Positions 1 to 5,104 of a DNA stretch of 6,839 nt are shown here, piece by piece. Source of the DNA: Chitinispirillales bacterium (GTDB taxonomy: Bacteria > Fibrobacterota > Chitinivibrionia > Chitinivibrionales > Chitinispirillaceae); NCBI GenBank assembly GCA_031254445.1, contig JAIRUL010000065.1, positions 1 to 6,839 on the forward strand, given 5' to 3'. A program made the position numbers and the translations under genes. The notes under the pieces were generated by a model that was not told where the DNA came from, did no database searches, and saw nothing but the letters and a program-made list of their open reading frames with translations. Numbering within the stretch: the first letter of the stretch is position 1; each line of letters begins with the position of its first letter.

Positions 1-67
1 CATGCGTCCTGCGGGCGCCAGCCCGCACAACAGCCTTGGGCTTAGCGGATGAACTTTTACGGGGCAT
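1..67 (-). CDS. Start of an unidentified gene with basic N-terminus, cut by the window edge
   Basis: An ATG at 67-65 (minus strand) opens a frame of 22 codons that stays open to the left edge. The peptide begins MPRKSSSAKPKAVVRAGARR, which is strongly basic and rich in Ala, Lys and Arg. The start is supported by AAAGGAG at 82-76, 8 nt upstream, an excellent Shine-Dalgarno match. It lies just outside the inferred end of the IS3 remnant and reads away from the flagellar genes. Too little is present to assign a family: it could be the first ORF of another mobile element or a small nucleic-acid-binding protein. A 7-bp perfect hairpin (10-16 with 21-27) lies inside the frame and may only reflect GC-rich coding sequence. 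Confidence 0.45.
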   Translation of the reverse strand, partial: MPRKSSSAKPKAVVRAGARRTH

Positions 68-123
68 TCTAATGGCTCCTTTCTACTGCCGGGTAGTAGG
101 GTAGAACCACTTAAAATACCTTC

Positions 124-150
124 TGGAAACGGTTCGGAAAAGTTAGACCA
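124..150 (-). repeat. Probable IS3 terminal inverted repeat (right end)
   Basis: On + it starts TGGAAACGG and ends AGTTAGACCA, immediately beyond the OrfB fragment's stop. The TG tip and the AAAAGTTAGAC core fit IS3-family ends as I know them. Only one end is present, so the assignment is by resemblance and position. Confidence 0.5.
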
Positions 151-152
151 CC

Positions 153-464
153 TCACTTATGCCCCGGGTGCGGATTCGAGAGGCGTGGCTTACAGTAAAT
201 CGCCGACAACCCCATCCGCCCAAAGAGCCGCCTTACCCTGTACAGCCTGACCGCTAACCCATCTTTGCGCAATGCGGAGCACATCCGCTTGACGCCGCGG
301 GTCGGATCCTCCGTGAAGAGCTCGTCTATCCGCCGCATAAGCGCTAGCAACTCTTTATCCTCTACGGCGTGGTAGTACAGCGACGTGCGCCCAAGCGACA
401 GGAGACGGCACTGCCTAGATATGCTGAGGGTGCCGCCGTCGCGATCCACCCACCCCCGCCTCAC
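153..464 (-). pseudogene. Truncated IS3-family transposase OrfB (N-terminal fragment)
   Basis: The 103-aa frame matches the N-terminal HTH_21 region of IS3 OrfB: LSISRQCRLLSLGRTSLYYH near residues 13-32, ALMRRIDELFTEDPTRGVKRM in the middle, and a KPRLSNPHPGHK block at the end. In intact family members that last block leads into the rve integrase core with its DDE residues; here a stop follows at once and the terminal repeat is only a few bases away. At least the whole catalytic domain has therefore been deleted. The frame opens at GTG (464), but homology continues upstream (KSEKVEPAV) to an A8 tract. Such a tract is the kind of slippery site IS3 elements use for -1 frameshifting between OrfA and OrfB. 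Reading frame within the fragment is intact. Confidence 0.8.
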
Positions 465-523
465 AGCAGGTTCAACTTTTTCAGATTTTTTTTAAACCTA
501 AAATCCGCAGTAGGTATTTATGG

Positions 524-577
524 ATGGATTGTTTTTTGTATTACGATAATGCCATCGTAATGCAAAAAACAATCCAT
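524..577. repeat. 24-bp near-perfect hairpin
   Basis: The arm at 524-547 pairs with 554-577 over 24 bp, with a single T/C difference that is a G-U wobble in RNA; the loop is AATGCC. The T6/A6 runs lie inside the stem, not after it, so this is not a classical intrinsic terminator. It sits within the MITE-like element and may be its structural core. Confidence 0.75.
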
Positions 578-578
578 A

Positions 579-601
579 ACGTTCACCTAATGGGTGAACG
601 T
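579..601. repeat. 9-bp perfect hairpin beside the long hairpin
   Basis: ACGTTCACC at 579-587 pairs exactly with GGTGAACGT at 593-601 around a 5-nt loop. It starts two bases after the 24-bp hairpin and lies within the same MITE-like element. No T-tract follows on either strand, so a terminator is not supported. Confidence 0.6.
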
Positions 602-689
602 GGAAATGGGGGCAAAATACACGTAACTTATTGAAAATAATACTCAAATACTAATAAATGCAATTTTTAACTGCGGAATCTAGGTTTAA

Positions 690-870
690 TGGTTTTGATA
701 CGGAAATGTCTACCCCGCTTGGAATAATTTTCCCCGTTATCCCCGTCAATTATTCGGGAATCATCATCAACGATATAAAACTTCGGCAGCTCATATATTA
801 TACCTAACTCCATAAAAATCAACATGTTACTCAGAATCAATGCCAAAATCCATACCCCCAAATCACACGT
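690..870. other. AT-rich non-coding stretch upstream of the flagellar promoter
   Basis: No convincing gene is visible. The only open frame is a 64-codon one on the minus strand with a TTG start and no ribosome-binding site. A perfect 8-bp inverted repeat, GAATAATT at 722-729 and AATTATTC at 748-755, encloses two CCCCGT copies spaced 9 nt apart (732-737 and 741-746). This lies about 120-150 bp upstream of the sigma-54 promoter, where enhancer-binding proteins normally bind, so it is a candidate upstream activator site on position alone. Confidence 0.3.
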
Positions 871-887
871 TTGGCACAGAACTTGCA
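871..887 (+). promoter_or_regulatory. Sigma-54 (RpoN) promoter of the flagellar operon
   Basis: The sequence TTGGCACAGAACTTGCA matches the -24/-12 consensus YTGGCACGRNNNTTGCW at all specified positions except A for G after CAC and possibly the following purine, with GG at 873-874 and GC at 885-886 exactly 12 nt apart. This predicts a transcription start near 898 and a leader of about 40 nt before the ATG at 938. Sigma-54 control of hook and basal-body genes is well known in many flagellated bacteria. It implies an AAA+ enhancer-binding activator encoded elsewhere. Confidence 0.85.
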
Positions 888-937
888 GTGTTTATTTTGC
901 GTAGGTTCGGAATGGCTAATAAAAAAAGGACTGGGAG

Positions 938-1504
938 ATGCGTAAGGGTGACATAATTGCGATTGTGGCGGTATCGTTGGTTACGTTTCCGATACTGTAC
1001 GTCATTATGCTCTTTGCCACCGGGACTATGAGGATCGAATACGGGTTTAAGAAGGAGGAGCCCGAGGTTGAGATGAAGGTTCAGGAGGTCAAGCACAACG
1101 CGCGCCGGGATTCTTTGGTGGCGGTCAATAGCAAGGCGTTTCAGGCGGCGGAGCAGGAGCGCGCCGACCTTTTGAAAGAGCAGGAGAGGATGGCGGAGCA
1201 GTACGCGCGCCTCGAGCTGCTTCAGGCCGAGATAGAGAAGGGCAGGGAGGAGCTTGTTAAGGAGCGCGGGCTGCTTGAGAAGAAGATGGCCGAGACGCCC
1301 GCGATCGAGGAGGCCCGCTACAAGAAGCTGGCGAAGATTTACGAGGCGATGAAGCCGGGCGAAGCCGCCGCGATCATGGAGACTCTGCCGGATGCGCAGG
1401 TTGCCTCTATCTTGGGCAAAATGAATGACGACAGGCAGAAGGGGAAGATTTTGTCTTTATTGACAAAGGAAAAGGCTGGCCGGTTGAACAAGCTTATAAA
1501 GTAG
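938..1504 (+). CDS. motE: MotE/FlbB-type flagellar membrane protein with MgtE_N-like domain
   Basis: This 188-aa protein has one N-terminal transmembrane helix (about residues 5-28), a charged linker, a long Glu/Lys-rich coiled coil (about 67-125) and a C-terminal MgtE N-domain-like module (about 129-187, YKKLAKIYEAMKPGEAAAIM onwards). That architecture belongs to the MotE, YlxF and FlbB group, encoded between fliJ and fliK in many flagellar operons. In Sinorhizobium MotE is a chaperone of periplasmic MotC, and in spirochetes FlbB organises the motor's periplasmic collar; the role here is inferred only by family. The start is supported by AAAGGA at 925-930, and the sigma-54 promoter lies just upstream, making it first gene of its transcript. 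No fliJ or fliI precedes it, so the block is separate from the export-ATPase genes. fliK follows after 155 nt. Confidence 0.8.
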   Translation: MRKGDIIAIVAVSLVTFPILYVIMLFATGTMRIEYGFKKEEPEVEMKVQEVKHNARRDSLVAVNSKAFQAAEQERADLLKEQERMAEQYARLELLQAEIEKGREELVKERGLLEKKMAETPAIEEARYKKLAKIYEAMKPGEAAAIMETLPDAQVASILGKMNDDRQKGKILSLLTKEKAGRLNKLIK

Positions 1505-1659
1505 AGGGCTTAGGACGATGGGCATGATGTTGATGTACCGGTTTTAACGCCCCATGGGCGTGTGTTTTTAAACGGGGCGTTACGGGGCGGAGCCCTGTCC
1601 CTAAAAAAAGATGTTAAAGAATTTGAATTTAATCTGTAAAGGGAAAAGGATACTAAAAA
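1505..1659 (+). ncRNA. Structured leader of fliK, copy 1 of a shared leader element
   Basis: The gap holds, in order: GATGGG (1517-1522) and ATGATG (1524-1529); a 9-bp hairpin TAACGCCCC/GGGGCGTTA (1545-1553 with 1574-1582); a second hairpin at 1582-1598 with about 7 bp (one G-U) and a GGA triloop; an A-rich block ending GAATTTGAATTT (1603-1630); and AAAGGA at 1645-1650, 9 nt before the ATG. The two hairpins share base 1582, so they may compete or stack. The same order of modules recurs before flgD. The element lies inside the inferred operon, so it could act as a processing site, an attenuator or a translation-control element. No T-tract follows either hairpin. Confidence 0.5.
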
Positions 1660-4600
1660 ATGCGCAACGATTCAGTGAAAAACGTCTTACCGGGCGAGCT
1701 CGCGGGCTTCGGCGTGAAAGCGGAGCAGGCGAAAGCCGCCGGCAAGGTTTCCGGCATTGCCGAAAGCCCTGCGGGCGTCAAGTCGTTTACCGAAGAGGTC
1801 AAGAAGCTCATGGCGTCCGAGGGCGCTAAGGAGGCTGAATCTGTTGCCGGCGCAGGCAAAGCGGGTTCCGTCGCAAACGCGAAAACGGCGGCGGCGGAGG
1901 GCAAGCCCGAAGCCGAAAGCGCCGGGCCGGTTGCCGCGCGGGCCGAAAAAGAAGGCGCGGGCATTGACGCCGTCAACGTTAAAGATAATCCGCGTGTGCA
2001 TTTGACCGTTGTAGACGGCGTTGTGCGCGTATCGGAGGCAGAGCAAAACAGCGGATACAGCTTAGACGGCGAGGGCGCCATCCCCGCCGCGGTCATGGCC
2101 GCCACGCCGGAGGAAAGGCTCCGCGTCGGCAACGAACTAATCTCCTACGCGTTAAGCAAAATCGCCTCCATACTCGGCATATCCGACGAGGGCGAAAGCG
2201 GAGACGCGGCCGCTTTTGAGTTCGACATCGAAAACATCGACCAGTTCGCCGCCATCATGTCGTACCTCGGCCTCACGGTCAAGATGGCCAACGACAGGAT
2301 AGACGTGGGCGCGAACGCCGAAACCGCAAACAAGCTCATGAAAGAGTTCGGCATGGCGAGCCCCATAGCCGACATCGCCGCGCCGGAAGACCCGGCGGAA
2401 CTCTCCGAGTTCGCCACCGCGCTGCGCACGGAAAAATTCCACCTTGAGATGGCGCTTAGGCTCATCGGCGTGTACGGCATTGTCGCCAAGCAAGCCGCCG
2501 AGATGAACAACGAAAACACGGTCACAGGAATCCCCCGGGCCGTGAACCCCGCCGACCTCGGAATGTCTACCGCAGACACTGTTAGCGCGTTCAGCAGCCT
2601 TATTACGGAAGAGTTAGCGACGGCGGTGGAGCGCGTAAGGCAGATAGTGCGCGGGCAAGCGGAGATGACGGGCTTAGAGAAAGCCGCGATAGAGCTCGGC
2701 ACGGTCAAGTCGGAAATACTGAAAGCCGCGCTTAGTAAGAGCAACCCGCTTGACGGGGCGAAGTTCGAGGGTGTTAGCGTAGAGTCGCTGAAAGGCCTTA
2801 AAGCGCTTATGGACGCGGACGTTAAGGCGGACGTTAGTGCCAACGTTAAGGTTGACGCTAACGCGAATATAAAGGCGGATATTAATGCCAACGTTAAGGC
2901 GGACATCAAAGCCGATGTCAATACGAACGTTAAGGCCGACGCTAGCGCCAATGTTAAGGTTGATGCCAACGCGAATATAAAGGCGGATATTAATGCCAAC
3001 GTTAAGGCGGGCATCAAAGCCGATGTCAATACGAACATTAAGGCTGATGCCAATGCAAACGTCAAGCCCGAAGCCGATACCGCCGTCAAGCCGGACGTTA
3101 ATACAAACGCCAAGCCCGCTGTCAAGCCGGACGCCGGTATAAACGTTAGGGCTAATGTCAAAGCCGACATCAACACAAACATCAAGCCCGACGCGCAAAC
3201 CGTTGTAAATGCTAATGTTAAGACAGACGCCGAGGCCGATGTCAACACATTTATTAAAACCGGCGTCAAGAACGCTGTCAACACAAACGCCAAATCCGGC
3301 GTAAGCGGAGAGGCAAAGGTTGAAGCCAAGGATAGCGCGAAGCCCGATGCCCCGGTCAACGCGAAGCCGGACGTCAATACCGAAGCCAAGCCCCGCGCCA
3401 AAGCGGAGAAGCATACCGATGTTTTGATCAGCGTTAAGGATGACGTAAACGCAGATGTTAAGGTCAACGCGAAGGGGGCAGCGCACAGCGCGCAGCGCGC
3501 AGCGCGCAGCGATGTTAAGGTTGACGCGAGTGTCAACGTAAACACGAAGGCAAGCGTCAAGCCGGAAAACCATCCTGCCGTTAGTGTCGCGGCAAATGAA
3601 AAAATCGAAACCGTTATTCGCGCAACGTCCAAGGTTATGGCAAACGTCGAGGCTCAAAAGGCTTCCATCGGCGCGGAGATCCCGGTGAGCGTGCTCGAGT
3701 TCGCTAAAAAGAAGATGCTTGAGAGCGTGGAGTCGGAGAACAAAAGGGCCTCCGAGAGCGCCGCGGAGCTTGCAATGAGGGCGCGCGCCTCTTCGAGCGG
3801 CGCGGTTGAGCTTCCGGTCAGCGCCGCGGAGTCCGCGTCCAAAAATGCCGCTAAAGGCGTTAATGCCGTTAATGCAGCCAATGCCGTTAATGCTGCGAAT
3901 ATCGCTGACAATGCCGCCGCTCACGCGGAGCAGCCGGCGAAGAATATCCCTGTATCAGGCAGCGCGGCTGAAATCCCGGTCAGCGTGATTGAGTCGGCGG
4001 GCAAGAAACCGGCGGCGAAGAAAGGCGCCAATAAAGATGACGGCGTTCAGCGCACAGCGCACAGCGCGCAGCGCGCAGCGGAAGTCAAAGGCGGGGCATA
4101 CCGTGAAGATAACGGCGGCGGCGTTAATTTATCCGTAGATGGCGCCAAGCCCGCCGCGTCGATACAGGGCGATTCTATCGTCAGCCTCAAACAGGATGCG
4201 GTTGACAATCAATCCGATAGGCCCGCGCCCGTCAACAAGCACGCGAACGCCGAAGCGCCCGCCGAGAAATCGTCCGGCAAGCCCGCGGTTCTATCCGCCC
4301 TTGCGGCCGGCATAGAATCGGAGGCATCGATTGGCGAAAGCGACGGCGGCGATATCGAGCAGCCTGCGGGGGTTGACCATGCCGAGCTTTCGGCCTCTAA
4401 GGAGGCGTCCGCCCCTAGGCATGTCGAGAAAACCGCTTCCAGCCTCGCGCAGCGGCTAGAGCGTTTGGAGGTTATCCGCCAGATAACCGAGCGGATAGAC
4501 AGCGCCGTCCGCAACGGCGCGCACGAGATCCGCATGACGCTGCGCCCCGAGGCGCTAGGCGAAGTCCGCATGAGCCTGCGCGTTGAGGGCGACGTGGTGT

Positions 4601-4917
4601 ACGCGAGAATGATGGTTGAGAACAAGCAGGTCAAGGCGATGGTAGAGGGCGGGATACAGTCGCTAAAAGAGTCGCTAGAGAAGCAGAACCTAGAATTCGG
4701 CGGCGTAAGCGTGGACGTAGGCACCGACTCCGGTTCAGAGCGTTCAACGCGCCAAGTGTGGCAAGAGCTGGCAGAGAAGTCAGGCCAGCGCGCATTCAAG
4801 GAGGGGGTAGGGGGGGGGATGGATGGCGATGGCAGCGAATCGGGGCCGATTGATAATGATCCCGGCAGCGACACAGGCAGGCGGTTCGGGAACAATACGT
4901 TCGAGTACTTTGTGTAG
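1660..4917 (+). CDS. fliK: FliK, flagellar hook-length control protein, greatly enlarged by repeats
   Basis: This 1085-aa protein ends in a clear Flg_hook domain (about residues 928-1025) with the signature LRPEALGEV at 961-969 and the following MSLRVEGDVVYARMMVE strand region. FliK is the secreted molecular ruler that stops hook growth and switches export specificity through FlhB. Typical members have roughly 350-600 residues; this one is about twice that. Layout: an Ala/Glu/Lys-rich secreted-type N-terminus (1-120); a probably folded, mostly helical region of unknown family (about 125-385); octapeptide repeats of the form x-D-x-x-x-N-[VI]-K (388 to about 577, degenerate to about 610); a disordered region with [IL]PVS motifs and AHSAQRAA insertions (607-810); then the C-terminal domain and a Gly/Asp-rich tail. 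The start ATG has AAAGGA 9 nt upstream. A G9 tract (4810-4818) lies in the tail. Identity is firm; the function of the enlarged middle is unknown. Confidence 0.93.
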   Translation: MRNDSVKNVLPGELAGFGVKAEQAKAAGKVSGIAESPAGVKSFTEEVKKLMASEGAKEAESVAGAGKAGSVANAKTAAAEGKPEAESAGPVAARAEKEGAGIDAVNVKDNPRVHLTVVDGVVRVSEAEQNSGYSLDGEGAIPAAVMAATPEERLRVGNELISYALSKIASILGISDEGESGDAAAFEFDIENIDQFAAIMSYLGLTVKMANDRIDVGANAETANKLMKEFGMASPIADIAAPEDPAELSEFATALRTEKFHLEMALRLIGVYGIVAKQAAEMNNENTVTGIPRAVNPADLGMSTADTVSAFSSLITEELATAVERVRQIVRGQAEMTGLEKAAIELGTVKSEILKAALSKSNPLDGAKFEGVSVESLKGLKALMDADVKADVSANVKVDANANIKADINANVKADIKADVNTNVKADASANVKVDANANIKADINANVKAGIKADVNTNIKADANANVKPEADTAVKPDVNTNAKPAVKPDAGINVRANVKADINTNIKPDAQTVVNANVKTDAEADVNTFIKTGVKNAVNTNAKSGVSGEAKVEAKDSAKPDAPVNAKPDVNTEAKPRAKAEKHTDVLISVKDDVNADVKVNAKGAAHSAQRAARSDVKVDASVNVNTKASVKPENHPAVSVAANEKIETVIRATSKVMANVEAQKASIGAEIPVSVLEFAKKKMLESVESENKRASESAAELAMRARASSSGAVELPVSAAESASKNAAKGVNAVNAANAVNAANIADNAAAHAEQPAKNIPVSGSAAEIPVSVIESAGKKPAAKKGANKDDGVQRTAHSAQRAAEVKGGAYREDNGGGVNLSVDGAKPAASIQGDSIVSLKQDAVDNQSDRPAPVNKHANAEAPAEKSSGKPAVLSALAAGIESEASIGESDGGDIEQPAGVDHAELSASKEASAPRHVEKTASSLAQRLERLEVIRQITERIDSAVRNGAHEIRMTLRPEALGEVRMSLRVEGDVVYARMMVENKQVKAMVEGGIQSLKESLEKQNLEFGGVSVDVGTDSGSERSTRQVWQELAEKSGQRAFKEGVGGGMDGDGSESGPIDNDPGSDTGRRFGNNTFEYFV
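2821..3390 (+). repeat. Octapeptide repeat array in fliK, including a 108-bp tandem duplication
   Basis: Residues 388-577 parse into 8-residue units ending N-V-K or N-I-K (ADVSANVK, VDANANIK, ADINANVK, ADVNTNVK), with occasional 4-residue half units (ADIK, AGIK, PAVK, ANVK). At DNA level 2845-2952 and 2953-3060 are near-identical copies of 108 bp (36 codons: four octads and one tetrad), and similarity extends back to 2821. Later units diverge and gain proline. The closeness of the 108-bp copies indicates recent duplication. Confidence 0.85.
3481..3504 (+). repeat. GC-rich 24-nt repeat in fliK, copy 1
   Basis: An alternating GCGCAC/AGCGCGC run encodes AHSAQRAA (residues 608-615) and interrupts an otherwise Asp/Val/Asn/Lys-rich segment. 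It is identical to 4057-4080 and read in the same frame. Similar units run a few bases past both edges. Confidence 0.8.
3859..3900 (+). repeat. Short tandem Asn-Ala-Val repeat in fliK
   Basis: GTTAATGC units recur here, encoding VNAVNAANAVNAAN. It is a low-complexity run within the disordered middle of FliK. Confidence 0.6.
4057..4080 (+). repeat. GC-rich 24-nt repeat in fliK, copy 2
   Basis: It is identical over 24 nt to 3481-3504 and again encodes AHSAQRAA in the FliK frame (residues 800-807). It is flanked on the left by extra CAGCGCACAGC units. The two copies are 576 bp apart, a multiple of three. Confidence 0.8.
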
Positions 4918-5104
4918 GCGGTAAAGATGGGAGTTATGGTATGATGGGTGTAATGTTTTGACGTTGATTTTGACTTTGCGTGGCGGCTTTAGCCGCCACA
5001 CGTTATGAAGCCGAAGGCTTCGTCTGAAAAAGATTTAAAAGATTTTGAATTTGATTTTGATTTTAAAAGACTTAAAAGGTTAAAAAGAGAAAGGATAAAC
5101 AAAA
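4918..5104 (+). ncRNA. Structured leader of flgD, copy 2 of the shared leader element
   Basis: The order matches the fliK leader: GATGGG (4926-4931) and ATGATG (4941-4946); a GC-rich hairpin GTGGCGGCT/AGCCGCCAC (4980-4988 with 4991-4999); GTTATG, then a hairpin of about 8 bp with a GAA triloop (5005-5012 with 5016-5023); an A-rich block GAAAAAGATTTAAAAG running into TTTTGAATTT (5026-5052); and AAAGGA at 5090-5095, again 9 nt before the ATG. The second stem differs in sequence from its fliK counterpart but still pairs. An additional GATTTT-rich, six-base periodic stretch follows the A-rich block. Leader and operon position suggest cis regulation or mRNA processing. Confidence 0.5.

Larger units (their letters stand above)
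124..492 (-). mobile_element. IS3-family insertion sequence remnant
   Basis: This is the decayed part of an IS3-family element read on the minus strand. It contains the N-terminal piece of OrfB and, after the OrfB stop, a stretch at 124-150 beginning TGGAAACGG and ending AAAAGTTAGACCA. Several IS3-family elements have terminal repeats of this kind (TG at the tip, AAAAGTTAGAC inside), so this is probably the right end. No matching opposite end is visible to the right; recognisable homology stops at the A8 tract (486-493 as T8 on +), where a MITE-like element begins. OrfA and the catalytic half of OrfB are missing, so the element cannot move by itself. Confidence 0.65.
491..689. mobile_element. 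MITE-like palindromic element
   Basis: The 19-nt sequence at 492-510 (TTAAACCTAAAATCCGCAG) is the reverse complement of 671-689 with 17 of 19 positions matching. A TTTAA direct repeat sits at both outer edges (491-495 and 685-689), as expected of a target duplication, although TTAA is itself palindromic and belongs to the inverted repeat. The interior of about 160 bp has no gene and holds two hairpins. Short length, terminal inverted repeats, direct flank and lack of coding capacity together fit a miniature inverted-repeat element that inserted at or beside the end of the IS3 remnant. No related full-length transposon is visible here. Confidence 0.45.

Noticed and set aside
524..601. Paired hairpins as a bidirectional intrinsic terminator
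   Set aside because: The T and A runs are inside the stem and no T-tract follows either hairpin, so placement within a MITE-like element explains them better.
667..861. 64-codon minus-strand frame with a hydrophobic N-terminus
   Set aside because: TTG start, no ribosome-binding site, no recognised family, AT-rich DNA; it also overlaps the MITE-like element's end. A degraded gene remnant cannot be excluded.
1611..1829. Plus-strand frame from the fliK leader into fliK
   Set aside because: Out of frame with fliK, which has strong domain evidence; the codons in the leader are only A-rich sequence.
2821..3390. CRISPR array or non-coding satellite
   Set aside because: The repeats keep the FliK frame throughout, have no unique spacers and encode a regular octapeptide.
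2145..3924. Long antisense open frames (495 and 416 codons) opposite the fliK repeats
   Set aside because: They are produced by the GC-rich, periodic codons of the repeat array on the sense strand; their peptides are mirror-like low-complexity repeats with no ribosome-binding site.
4209..4895. 228-codon antisense frame opposite the FliK C-terminal domain
   Set aside because: The sense strand encodes the conserved Flg_hook domain; the antisense peptide is Ser/Pro-rich shadow sequence.
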